DNA of 64,000 bases from Nodosilinea nodulosa PCC 7104 (GTDB taxonomy: Bacteria > Cyanobacteriota > Cyanobacteriia > Phormidesmidales > Phormidesmidaceae), in NCBI RefSeq assembly GCF_000309385.1, contig NZ_JH976537.1, positions 5,715,178 to 5,779,177 on the forward strand. Reading direction: 5' to 3'. Each line of letters starts with the position of its first letter. Position 1 is the stretch's first letter. Shown here one piece after another: positions 51,879-60,253 of this stretch. Both the position numbers and the translations under genes were made by a program. The notes beneath the pieces were generated by a model. That model searched no databases. It worked only from the letters and a program-made list of their open reading frames with translations, and was not told the DNA's origin.

Positions 51879-52124
51879 TTATGCCGCCTTGGCCGAGTCG
51901 GCGTGATGCCAGGTGGTGAGGCAATCGCGGGTGTCGGAGATAACGAGGCCGAACCATTCGAGGCGTTCGAGGTTTTCGGTGATGGCGACGAGTTTACCTT
52001 GATATATTTGCTGGTGAACTGAGCCGCAAACCAGTTCAAGGCGTTTGCTGGCGGGGAACTGGGTAGCCTGGCGTTTGAGATCTTGGAGCGACACAAGATA
52101 CCTCGCAGGATGCTGTACTCTCAA
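51879..52124 (-). CDS. Hypothetical protein (81 residues) in the DUF2283 operon
   Basis: Protein-like frame with PARYLVSLQDLKRQATQFPA, KRLELVCGSVHQQIYQGKLV and LEWFGLVISDTRDCLTTWHH. Its TAA stop is 3 bases before the ATG of the 102-residue gene, so the two are likely cotranslated. I recognise no domain. It is the first gene of the run and could be regulatory. Confidence 0.5.
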   Translation of the reverse strand: MRVQHPARYLVSLQDLKRQATQFPASKRLELVCGSVHQQIYQGKLVAITENLERLEWFGLVISDTRDCLTTWHHADSAKAA

Positions 52125-52206
52125 GCATAACTAAGAACAGCAGAGTGGGCAGTCGCTAACGGGTAGCTCGATGTGTAACCGCATTTCCTGATCGAAAGCG
52201 GAGGCA

Positions 52207-52611
52207 GTGATGACGCTTAACCTATTTGACACGGTGCGGCTAAAAGAAGATATCGCGCTGGACAATGAGGCCAAAGCACCTGCCGGAACGCTGGGTTCAA
52301 TTGTGGAGGTGCTGCATCAGGGCGAAGCTTACCTGGTGGAGTGCTTTGGAGGCTGGGTGAAGTACGACGCGGAGGGGAATTTTGAACCCTCTAACCGAGA
52401 AGACCCGGAAGCGTTTGTGGAGACCCTTGGGGTGGAGACGGTTTACCCACATCAGCTACAGCTGGTGAAACCGGCTGAGGAGAGTGTGGGGGTGCGGGCG
52501 CAGTTGCTGATGCTGATTGAGGAGATGCCGGAAGTGCTGCTAGAGGAGGTTAAGGATTTTGCTGAGTTTATTCAGCAGAAGCAGCTGAGGGTGACGCGGG
52601 CGTCTGAATAG
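52207..52611 (+). CDS. DUF4926-type protein with C-terminal DUF2281-like tail
   Basis: A 134-residue protein. The first 75 residues are an SH3-like DUF4926 fold: LFDTVRLKEDIALDNEAKAP, GTLGSIVEVLHQGEAYLVEC. The tail (MLIEEMPEVLLEEVKDFAEF) is like the DUF2281 helical segment. Both families are tied to small toxin-antitoxin loci, but no partner gene follows on this strand. It is divergent from the DUF2283 run. Confidence 0.75.
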   Translation: MMTLNLFDTVRLKEDIALDNEAKAPAGTLGSIVEVLHQGEAYLVECFGGWVKYDAEGNFEPSNREDPEAFVETLGVETVYPHQLQLVKPAEESVGVRAQLLMLIEEMPEVLLEEVKDFAEFIQQKQLRVTRASE

Positions 52612-52760
52612 TAAGATGGTGCGTTGTGGCTGAGGCGGGGAGATAGCGATCGCTAATATTCTGCAAGCCGACAATGCACCCTATGCGCTGAAGCTGCGAA
52701 TGAATCTTTAGACTGTCGTCTCATGGTTAAACCAGTGGCTCGCTTATAAAAGTACTCGCC

Positions 52761-53852
52761 CTACATCCTTCTTTCTCGAGCTGAAAGATTACAATACCAG
52801 TTCAAGTATTTCACATAGATAGAGTCATTTTTGCCTCTGACCATTCCGAGAAAGTTGATTTTCCCTCTGAGCATTTCCCTAAAATCAGTGACTTCTTCTT
52901 CAGGTATTTCCAGTGATTTAGAAAGCAATTCAGCATGTCTTTTTCGAGCAGAATCCAGGCCATATTTATCCCAAATATGCAGCATCATGCTAATCTTTCT
53001 TACAAAGTCACGCTTTACATTGGGGAACTGGTTTACAGTTATACCTGTCACTTCCTGGTGATGGCTTTTATGCTGCAAGCGAACTTTTTTCCAATTAATT
53101 TCGAATCCATTTTCTCGAACAATTGAAACTAAGCTGCTGCCCAATACAGTTTTTTCCTCGTCTTCTTTTACATCAGAATCTATATATGCCAACCTTTTAG
53201 GAAAGACAGGCAGTGTTGTTGAGAAAGTAATATCATCAGCATATCGTGTAAAAGTACAGTGATTCTCTTTCGCTAGTAATCGGAGTTGACTATCTAGCCG
53301 AGCACAAATCATATTGGAAACTACAGGGGATGTTGGAGCACCTTGAGGCAACTTCCTCGAGAAACAACAAATTTGAGCTAAAACTCTTGAGACATCGGCA
53401 GGCAAATTATAAGGAGGGGCCATAAAAATTCCTCTCACTCGACCAAAGTGGATACTATCAAAAAAGTCCTTTAAGTCAATATTTAAAACAAACCGTTTTC
53501 GCAAATGTGGTCTTGCATTTGTTAATATGCTTCGGCTTGGGACAAACCCATGCACAGGAGCCTTAGGGTCATAAACACTATACAAAACCTGGCTAAGTTT
53601 TCTCTGAATAATCTTTAGAGCAGTAGAAGGTGCTGAAATCTTTCTCATTTGGCCAGATTTTTTTGGCACTTTGAACTCTAAATACTTCTCGCTATCAGGC
53701 ACTCTATAAATATGATAAATCAATCTATCATACGTAACATCTAAAAGAGCTGCTACATCTCTTGGATCCTTTAGACTTAGAAACTTTTTCTTAAGCTTCT
53801 CACAGTCTTCAAGAAGGATTAAGCTTGAATTGATTTCTGTTTCCGTCAACAT
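52761..53852 (-). CDS. Retron-type reverse transcriptase
   Basis: A 363-residue RT. Motifs in order: KVPKKSGQMRKISAP (about 61-75), NIDLKDFFDSIHF (D126), QGAPTSPVVSN (170-180), RYADDITFS with catalytic YADD at 204-207, GFEINWKKVRL, and the retron-specific EVTGITVN (VTG 268-270). A helical C-terminal extension ends LRGKINFLGMVRGKNDSIYV. The VTG motif and size fit retrons rather than group II introns (no maturase or HNH domain). The upstream 240 bases contain a matching msr-msd candidate. The gene is AT-rich with no HIP1 site seen. Retrons make RNA-DNA hybrids that guard against phage. Confidence 0.9.
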   Translation of the reverse strand: MLTETEINSSLILLEDCEKLKKKFLSLKDPRDVAALLDVTYDRLIYHIYRVPDSEKYLEFKVPKKSGQMRKISAPSTALKIIQRKLSQVLYSVYDPKAPVHGFVPSRSILTNARPHLRKRFVLNIDLKDFFDSIHFGRVRGIFMAPPYNLPADVSRVLAQICCFSRKLPQGAPTSPVVSNMICARLDSQLRLLAKENHCTFTRYADDITFSTTLPVFPKRLAYIDSDVKEDEEKTVLGSSLVSIVRENGFEINWKKVRLQHKSHHQEVTGITVNQFPNVKRDFVRKISMMLHIWDKYGLDSARKRHAELLSKSLEIPEEEVTDFREMLRGKINFLGMVRGKNDSIYVKYLNWYCNLSARERRM

Positions 53853-53905
53853 TCTATCTTCTGCGTAGAGAATGTATAGATATTAAAGAGTGATAAGAAT
53901 AAGAA

Positions 53906-54065
53906 AGATGTCTGCAAAAGCTATCTTCGTCTTGTGCCCAAGCGTCGTAAGAACCCATGAGATTACCATAGGATCTACTACAGCGAAACCTGGGGCATAA
54001 AGCTATCATTGAAATACACCATCGCAATTAGTCAATGGAAATTGATACTTTATATGCAGACATCT
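53906..54065 (-). ncRNA. Retron msr-msd non-coding RNA
   Basis: On the minus strand an 11-bp perfect inverted repeat bounds the region: AGATGTCTGCA (54065-54055) and TGCAGACATCT (53916-53906), like the a1/a2 ends of retron ncRNAs, about 160 nt apart and 53 bases before the RT start. Within it an imperfect hairpin runs from 53996 to 53936 (GCCCCAG pairs with CTTGGGC), with the inner stem CCTATG/CATGGG (one G-U) around loop GTAATCT, a likely msd. The msr part with CCAT...ATGG precedes it. Boundaries and the branching G are inferred. Confidence 0.72.
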
Positions 54066-54095
54066 ATTGAGCAATAATAGCTTATTTTGGTTAGG

Positions 54096-55604
54096 CTATT
54101 GTTTCTTTGAATATATTTTTTTATAAATCCTTTTTTTCTCGTAGCTTGCTGCCCGGCATTTTGGTTCCGTCCGTAATGTCATTTTGTAATAAGCTATACT
54201 TTCTCGATCTTGGTCTAATAAGCTCAGAGTTAAGCCGATTTCTCTGCTAATAATATAGTGATCTGGTGGAAGTGGTTTGAGTGCAAGGGCATTCTTGTAA
54301 GACTCTAATGCTTCTCTATAATTTTTTGATTTAGCGAGAGTCCTTCCTTTTTTCCACCAAACTTCATAGTTTTTCTCTTCTAGGACAAGTGCTTTGTCGT
54401 ATGCAATAAGTGCTTGATCATATTTCCCAACTTTCTCTAGTGCATCGCCTTGCTTTTCTCTAGGAAAATAGTTTTTAGGATCTAGCAAAGATGCTTTCTC
54501 ATAAGCTTCATCTGCTTCAGCAAAACGTTCAAGCTGTTTGAGTATATTTCCTCTTTGAATCCATGAAGCGGATTTATTAGGCTCCTGTTCTATTCTTTTG
54601 TTGCAATCAACCAATGCTTTCTCTAATTCTCTTCGCTCTGCTTCCTTCTCCTTTTCTAATATAATTGGTAGCTGGTATTCATCAATATTTTCTCTTAGGA
54701 AGCGATTTCGGCTCACCTGAAATGCTTGCTTGATTGAAAATCCCAAGCCTAGATGGTAGTAAAATTCGACTAAAAAACTGATAGATATTTTTTCTTCAAG
54801 ATCTTGACTTATAGCTATTAGAAAATCGATGTGGCGAACGATTGCCATGGCTTGGTCTTCTAAATAGCAGCCATTTAGGATGACGCACTGTGTATTTGTG
54901 GAAAGCAGTTGAAATAACTCTTCCAACAATTTGTTAGATTTTTCGGCTTCTTTGTTTTCGGAACGGTTTTCAAAAATTAAGTTGCTAATTCCTGCCTCAC
55001 GGCCAGAAATATAAATAATATAAGGTTCAATCGTCGATAAGGCTTGAGACAGATCGGATGCCTTAACATATGGCTTATCAAGTAGAGGCTCAAAGACTGG
55101 ATCTCCCTTGCCTTCTTTTAGTCTTGCTACTGTTGCTCTATTGAGGGCATTTTCAATCTCTTCAATTTCTTTTCTCCTATGTAATGATTCTGTTTTTTGG
55201 GGATTAGCCGATAGTAATAAAATTCTCCTGGAAGCAAGGCATGATGAACTTTTATTATTATTAATGTCTTTATTGGTGTGAAGATGGATATGATTTTCTT
55301 TGGCGCTTGACTTATTTTCAAGCAATTCATGAAAGACATTCTCTAGTACATTAATGAAATTTTCGGGAAGCTGAATATGAGGTCCAATGTAAGCAGTTCC
55401 GCCTTCTAAAAGTGTTTGAAAGTTGACACTATTATCCCTGTTAATTTGCTGAATCCTTTGATCTGAAATTAAAGCCTCTTTCAGTTCAGAATCTTGCGAT
55501 ATTTTTTTATTGACATGATCAATTAGTTCATGGGTGGTTATGTTTTTATTGCTGCGCAATTCTTGGGCAATTATTTGACACAGTTTATCGACTGGATCTG
55601 GCAT
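54096..55604 (-). CDS. CHAT-like (caspase-family) protein with TPR tail, catalytic His lost
   Basis: A 502-residue protein. The N-terminal 95 residues are helical (an effector-associated-domain type) and include LLEGGTAYIG (65-74), a motif repeated in the next gene. Residues 126-300 follow the CHAT pattern: RRILLLSANPQKTESLHRRK, YIIYISGREAG, VILNGCYLEDQAMAIVRHID and FYYHLGLGFSIKQAF. Cys246 of the NxC motif is present, but the His of SGHG is Arg202 (SGREAG), so protease activity is doubtful. Residues about 340-480 are TPR-like repeats. It lies 244 bases upstream of the retron RT on the same strand, and is AT-rich. It could be a retron-linked effector or an independent NLR-type signalling part. 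Confidence 0.7.
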   Translation of the reverse strand: MPDPVDKLCQIIAQELRSNKNITTHELIDHVNKKISQDSELKEALISDQRIQQINRDNSVNFQTLLEGGTAYIGPHIQLPENFINVLENVFHELLENKSSAKENHIHLHTNKDINNNKSSSCLASRRILLLSANPQKTESLHRRKEIEEIENALNRATVARLKEGKGDPVFEPLLDKPYVKASDLSQALSTIEPYIIYISGREAGISNLIFENRSENKEAEKSNKLLEELFQLLSTNTQCVILNGCYLEDQAMAIVRHIDFLIAISQDLEEKISISFLVEFYYHLGLGFSIKQAFQVSRNRFLRENIDEYQLPIILEKEKEAERRELEKALVDCNKRIEQEPNKSASWIQRGNILKQLERFAEADEAYEKASLLDPKNYFPREKQGDALEKVGKYDQALIAYDKALVLEEKNYEVWWKKGRTLAKSKNYREALESYKNALALKPLPPDHYIISREIGLTLSLLDQDRESIAYYKMTLRTEPKCRAASYEKKRIYKKIYSKKQ

Positions 55605-55616
55605 TTTTGCACTCGA

Positions 55617-56051
55617 TTAATCAGCTTTGCCTTGAATGTGAATTTCACCAATGTATGCGGTGCCGCCTTCAACTTTGGTTTGCCATCCTTTAGCCTGGTC
55701 AAAATTATTTTGCGTCATGTTACTCTGATCGATTATTTTTCCAGCATTTATTTCTTTTGCCAGCGCACGAATCTCGCCAGAAAACTCAGGATCCTCATCC
55801 ATTGAGACCTGAAGATAGGCAGCAATTTGATTTATTTGTTCAGGTGTGATTTTGCTAGTCTTTTCGATGGAGGATTTTACATTCTCAACAGAAGGTCTCC
55901 CTCGAAGCTTAGTCCAGATCCGCTTTAACAATATATCCATTTTGGAAATTGCTTCTGCGGTGAACTTTTTTGCAAGCTCTCCAGAGCCTGACTCTATGAA
56001 TGTTTGGAAAGCCAGAATAGCAATAGCGGTAGCTGTTATAGGTTCAGTCAT
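55617..56051 (-). CDS. Small signalling-type protein with C-terminal GGTAYIG motif
   Basis: A 144-residue protein. An N-terminal amphipathic or membrane-like helix (ATAIAILAFQTFIESGSGEL) precedes a helical domain (AAYLQVSMDEDPEFSGEIRA). A polar Asn/Gln linker (NMTQNNFDQAKG) leads to VEGGTAYIGEIHIQG (127-141). Such a glycine-containing motif after an N-rich linker resembles cyanobacterial proteins that work with CHAT, NACHT and other signalling proteins. The same motif occurs in the CHAT protein downstream (12 bases away) and in the small frame upstream. This suggests a homotypic contact. Function is otherwise unknown. Confidence 0.75.
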   Translation of the reverse strand: MTEPITATAIAILAFQTFIESGSGELAKKFTAEAISKMDILLKRIWTKLRGRPSVENVKSSIEKTSKITPEQINQIAAYLQVSMDEDPEFSGEIRALAKEINAGKIIDQSNMTQNNFDQAKGWQTKVEGGTAYIGEIHIQGKAD

Positions 56052-56148
56052 TGAATCTCCTGTTGATTTTCACTATTACAAAATCCTCGTTTCCAATATG
56101 CTATATGAATAGTCTCTAAGTTTCTTGCAAAACTTGTGGGCAATACGG

Positions 56149-56289
56149 CTAATTAAATTTTTCTTTAATATTCATCATTTTGTGTCCTGCCTTAGCTAGG
56201 GATAATCGCCGAATATGGGCAGTACCCCCTTGAAACCCATAGATTTCGGCACCTTTCACAGTAATCATACCCAACAGCTCATTGACCAT
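56149..56289 (-). CDS. 46-residue frame with a third GGTA[YH]I motif, possibly a gene remnant
   Basis: An ATG at 56289 opens a short frame, MVNELLGMITVKGAEIYGFQ then GGTAHIRRLSLAKAGHK, whose GFQGGTAHI resembles the VEGGTAYIG of the two downstream proteins. A TGA lies immediately upstream. It may be a real small protein or the end of a decayed signalling gene. No ribosome site stands out. Confidence 0.35.
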   Translation of the reverse strand: MVNELLGMITVKGAEIYGFQGGTAHIRRLSLAKAGHKMMNIKEKFN

Positions 56290-56438
56290 TGTAAATCAAG
56301 GGTTCTAGATCGTCGTCCCAAGATTAGATAGTTCAACTTACACGCTGCATAAGTCAGCGAAGCCTTGATGCAATCCATTACTAAGTCAGGCAGTCCTCCA
56401 AATTTCTTCATGTTTAGGATAGGCAAAGGGCTTTCGCC

Positions 56439-56478
56439 CGTGCCCATCATGGCTGAGTATCCTACAACGATGGGCACG
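56439..56478. repeat. 10-bp perfect inverted repeat (CGTGCCCATC / GATGGGCACG)
   Basis: The arms are 20 bases apart. It may be part of a dispersed palindromic repeat or a terminator of the island. Confidence 0.45.
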
Positions 56479-56501
56479 CTTCGCTTTGGCCATCCTACGG
56501 T

Positions 56502-56798
56502 TTAACCCACTGGTCTATCGCGCCTCAATAAACTAAACACCTCCCCCTGCTCTGGGGTAATCAAAATCCCTGACTCCGGTATCGCAATCAACTGGTTCCA
56601 GGTCGCCTGTTCCGCATAGTTCAGCACATGCAGCAGGTTAATCGTCGCCCACACTCCCTCCGGCGAACCAATCACCAAATGCCGCAACCGCTCGCGCCCC
56701 GACTGAGCTTCTGGATTTGCCAGCAATAGCGGGCTGGTCGCCTCCCGTTTCTGGGCCGACGACACCAAATATGGCAATGGCCCAACATGCTTCTGCAT
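56502..56798 (-). CDS. Conserved cyanobacterial hypothetical protein (98 residues)
   Basis: Protein-like frame with RERLRHLVIGSPEGVWATIN, LLHVLNYAEQATWNQLIAIP and a closing GEVFSLLRRDRP, a pattern I associate with unnamed cyanobacterial proteins. It is GC-rich, unlike the AT-rich block to its left, so the island's right edge is near 56.4 kb. No domain known. Confidence 0.6.
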   Translation of the reverse strand: MQKHVGPLPYLVSSAQKREATSPLLLANPEAQSGRERLRHLVIGSPEGVWATINLLHVLNYAEQATWNQLIAIPESGILITPEQGEVFSLLRRDRPVG

Positions 56799-56883
56799 CT
56801 ATGCACAATGCTTCTGTCATAGAGCAACTTTGAATGTGCAGCGCTCGCATTCGAGTTTGCTCAATACACAATGCCGTTGTCAT

Positions 56884-57204
56884 GCATGCAATTCAATGAT
56901 TCACGCTTTGTATCAATCCTGCTGAGCCAAACTGTCTTTCGACCCTTGGCCCATGCCACCAGTTATCCCTAGATTATGGGGTCGCCTTGGGGCGATGTGC
57001 CTAAGCACTATTAGAGCCGTTCTGCCGGGGTTTTGCGCAAGATTTTGCGATCGCGATCGTTCACTCACAGTTTGTATCGTAGTCCATCAACTCAAACCAG
57101 AAATCAAGCCCCCAGCCCACACACTAATCATGGGATCGATGCCCCTAAACCACAATATCGGTGTCGTTCTTCTCTAGAGCTGGCAACAACATGAGAACTC
57201 GACC
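56884..57204 (+). other. Intergenic region upstream of phosphoketolase
   Basis: About 320 bases; I see no convincing gene. It probably contains the phosphoketolase promoter. Short A/T runs occur, but I cannot fix a promoter. Confidence 0.4.
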
Positions 57205-59619
57205 ATGACACCCCAGACGCTTGCTCCAGACCTACTCCACAACCTAGATGCCTACTGGCGGGCGGCCAACTACCTGTCGGTGGGGCAAATTTATCTATTC
57301 GACAATCCCCTGCTCAAACGTCCGCTCACCCTGGCCGACATCAAGCCCATGCTGCTGGGCCACTGGGGCACCACCCCTGGGCAAAACTTCATCTACGCCC
57401 ACCTCAACCGGGTGATCAAAAAATACGACCTCGACATGATCTACGTCTCTGGCCCCGGCCACGGCGGCCCGGCGGTGGTGGCCAACACCTATCTAGAGGG
57501 CACCTACAGCGAGATCTATCCCCATATCACCCAGGATGAAGCCGGACTGCAAAAGCTTTTCAAACAATTTTCCTTTCCCGGCGGCATCCCCAGCCATGCC
57601 TCGCCAGAGTGCCCCGGTTCGATTCACGAGGGTGGTGAGTTGGGCTATTCCCTCAGCCACGCTTTCGGCGCAGTGTTCGATAACCCTGACCTGATCGTGG
57701 CCTGTGTGGTAGGGGATGGCGAGGCGGAAACCGGTCCCCTGGCCACGGCGTGGCAGTCCAACAAGTTTCTGAACCCCGTCACCGATGGCGCGGTGCTACC
57801 GATCCTGCATCTCAACGGCTACAAGATTGCTAACCCCACAGTGCTGGCGCGGATCGAACCGGAAGAGCTGGACCAGTTCTTCCGGGGAAACGGCTGGACG
57901 CCCTATTACGTCGAGGGCGATGACCCGACGCTGATGCATGAAGCGATGGCCACGACCCTCGATCGCGCCATTAAGGACATCCACCGCATCCAGCACGATG
58001 CCCGCATTTTAGGTACCACCCAGCGCCCCCGCTGGCCGATGATCGTGCTCAGGTCGCCCAAGGGCTGGACGGGGCCGAAATGGGTGGATGGCGTGCAAAT
58101 CGAGGGTACATTCCGGACGCATCAGGTGCCGCTCTCCGATCCACGGACGCATCCCGAACATCTGACGCAGTTAGAAGCCTGGCTGCGCAGCTACCGACCG
58201 GAGGAACTTTTCGATGAATCGGGGCGACTGAAACCGGAGCTGGCAGAACTGGCACCAACGGGCGATCGCCGCATGGGAGCCAACCCCCACGCCAACGGGG
58301 GCCTGCTGCTGCGCGATCTGGTCATGCCCGATTTTCGGGATTACGCGGTGGATGTCCCGGCCCCCGGCTCGGTGCAGGCTGCCGATGCCCACGAACTGGG
58401 TGTATTCCTGCGCGATGTGGTTCAGCTCAACCGGGAGCAGCGTAATTTCAGAATTTTTGGCCCCGACGAAACCCTCTCCAACCGTTTGGGATCGGTGTTT
58501 GAAGTCACCAACCGCCAGTGGGATGCCCAAACCCAGGCTAACGATGAGTTTCTGTCCGCCGATGGTCGCGTCATGGAGATGCTGAGCGAGCACCAGTGCG
58601 AGGGCTGGCTGGAGGGCTATCTGCTCACGGGGCGGCACGGCCTGTTCAACTGCTACGAGGCGTTCATCCACATCATCGACTCAATGTTCAACCAGCACGC
58701 CAAGTGGCTGAAGGTGACGGCAGGGCTACCGTGGCGACGCCCGATCGCATCATTAAACTATCTGCTGGCCTCCCACGTCTGGCAGCAAATGCACAACGGC
58801 TTCACCCACCAAGACCCAGGGTTTATCGATCATGTGGTGAATAAAAAAGCCTCCGTAGTGCGCGTCTACCTGCCGCCCGATGCCAACTGCCTGCTGTCGG
58901 TGTGGGATCACTGTTTGCGCAGCCGCCACTACGTCAATGTGGTGATTGCGGGCAAGTACCAAGCGCCCCAATGGCTAACGATGGCGGAAGCCGTCAAACA
59001 CTGCGCCGCAGGCATTGGCATTTGGGACTGGGCCAGCAGCGACGGCGGTGCTCAACCCGATGTGGTGATGGCCTGCTGTGGCGATGTGCCCACCCTGGAG
59101 ACCCTGGCCGCCGTTTCGATTTTGCGGGAGCATTTGCCCAACTTGAAAATCCGCGTGGTCAATGTCGTTGACCTGATGCGGCTGCAACCGGAACGCGAGC
59201 ATCCCCACGGACTCAGCGATCGCGATTTCGACCAGCTGTTCACCCAGGATCGCCCCGTCATCTTCGCCTTCCACGCCTACCCGTGGCTAATCCATCGGCT
59301 GAGCTACCGCCGCACCAACCACGGCAACATCCACGTGCGGGGCTACAAAGAAGAGGGCACCATCACTACGCCCTTTGACATGACGGTGCTGAACGACCTC
59401 GATCGCTTTCATTTGGTTATAGATGCGATCGATCGCCTGCCCCATTTAGGGGCTCAAGGGGCTGACCTGAAGCAGGCGATGCAGGCCAAGCTCATCCACC
59501 ACAGGCAATACATCCACCAGCACGGTCAGGACTTGCCAGAAATTCGCAACTGGCAATGGAGTTCCGGGACAACGCTGCCAGCCCAACCGCTGCGGGGAAA
59601 AACATCTGTAGTGACCTAA
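57205..59619 (+). CDS. xfp: Phosphoketolase (xylulose-5-phosphate/fructose-6-phosphate)
   Basis: An 804-residue thiamine diphosphate enzyme that splits xylulose 5-phosphate or fructose 6-phosphate to acetyl phosphate. Motifs: [60 protein letters not shown] (ThDP site) and [13 protein letters not shown]. The length fits the family (about 790-830). In cyanobacteria this route supplies acetyl-CoA from sugar phosphates in the light or in stress. It is followed by a coiled-coil gene and a P-type ATPase on the same strand. Confidence 0.95.
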   Translation: MTPQTLAPDLLHNLDAYWRAANYLSVGQIYLFDNPLLKRPLTLADIKPMLLGHWGTTPGQNFIYAHLNRVIKKYDLDMIYVSGPGHGGPAVVANTYLEGTYSEIYPHITQDEAGLQKLFKQFSFPGGIPSHASPECPGSIHEGGELGYSLSHAFGAVFDNPDLIVACVVGDGEAETGPLATAWQSNKFLNPVTDGAVLPILHLNGYKIANPTVLARIEPEELDQFFRGNGWTPYYVEGDDPTLMHEAMATTLDRAIKDIHRIQHDARILGTTQRPRWPMIVLRSPKGWTGPKWVDGVQIEGTFRTHQVPLSDPRTHPEHLTQLEAWLRSYRPEELFDESGRLKPELAELAPTGDRRMGANPHANGGLLLRDLVMPDFRDYAVDVPAPGSVQAADAHELGVFLRDVVQLNREQRNFRIFGPDETLSNRLGSVFEVTNRQWDAQTQANDEFLSADGRVMEMLSEHQCEGWLEGYLLTGRHGLFNCYEAFIHIIDSMFNQHAKWLKVTAGLPWRRPIASLNYLLASHVWQQMHNGFTHQDPGFIDHVVNKKASVVRVYLPPDANCLLSVWDHCLRSRHYVNVVIAGKYQAPQWLTMAEAVKHCAAGIGIWDWASSDGGAQPDVVMACCGDVPTLETLAAVSILREHLPNLKIRVVNVVDLMRLQPEREHPHGLSDRDFDQLFTQDRPVIFAFHAYPWLIHRLSYRRTNHGNIHVRGYKEEGTITTPFDMTVLNDLDRFHLVIDAIDRLPHLGAQGADLKQAMQAKLIHHRQYIHQHGQDLPEIRNWQWSSGTTLPAQPLRGKTSVVT

Positions 59620-59674
59620 AACAAGGCAAACAAGTCCGCTACTTGGATCGATTTAACCCACAAGAGGAATCCCC

Positions 59675-60100
59675 GTGAGCACTGCCATTGATAACTTTAC
59701 CCAGCAACTTCACGACAATTTAGAAGCGGTTGAAGCTCGGGCGAAATCGCTGAAGAAAAATATCCAATCTTTACCGAAAAAAACGCAAGCAGAGATTCAA
59801 GCGGCCCTCGACAAAGCCAAAACAAATCTGGACGTCCGGAAACAAGAAATTGACGATTACCGGGCCAAGCTCAGCACCCAGTTGGCAGAAAAAGAATCTG
59901 AGGTGATGTCGAATATTGAAGACTGGAAAGCCAATCGCGAAACCGAGAAACTCAAGCATCGGGCCGATAAAGCTGAAGACTACGCGGCTACCGTGACCTT
60001 CTTGGCAGTGGCGGCGATGGAGGAAGCCGAAACATCAACCCTAGCCGCGATCGCTGCCAGACTTGATGCCGAAGCCGCTGCGGGAATTACAGAGCAGTAA
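59675..60100 (+). CDS. Coiled-coil stress-type protein
   Basis: A 141-residue protein with a GTG start after AAGAGGA. It is nearly all helix: heptad patterns through NLEAVEARAKSLKKNIQSLP, KKTQAEIQAALDKAKTNLDV and QLAEKESEVMSNIEDWKANR. The C-terminal 35 residues are Ala-rich (TVTFLAVAAMEEAETSTLAA). No enzyme motif. It lies between phosphoketolase and the P-type ATPase; a structural or membrane-associated stress role is guesswork. Confidence 0.7.
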   Translation: MSTAIDNFTQQLHDNLEAVEARAKSLKKNIQSLPKKTQAEIQAALDKAKTNLDVRKQEIDDYRAKLSTQLAEKESEVMSNIEDWKANRETEKLKHRADKAEDYAATVTFLAVAAMEEAETSTLAAIAARLDAEAAAGITEQ

Positions 60101-60253
60101 GCCGCGATTAAACTGGGCCTTGCCTTCGTCAGCCAGTTTGTCGAAATCCCTGAGGATGTGGTTTGACTGACCACACCATTGAAGGTCACGAGGCCCTGGC
60201 TGATCAAGTCAAGCCTTTCAATTAGTGCCACTGGACTGATAGAGACTTGAACT

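Noticed and set aside
54096-55604. CHAT protein as an active caspase-like protease
   Set aside because: The catalytic His position is Arg (SGREAG), so I do not call it an active protease.
56265-56477. 70-codon minus-strand frame resembling a transposase tail
   Set aside because: It contains a plausible stretch (KFGGLPDLVMDCIKASLTYA) but no DDE motif, no inverted repeats and a poor start; I could not support a mobile-element remnant.
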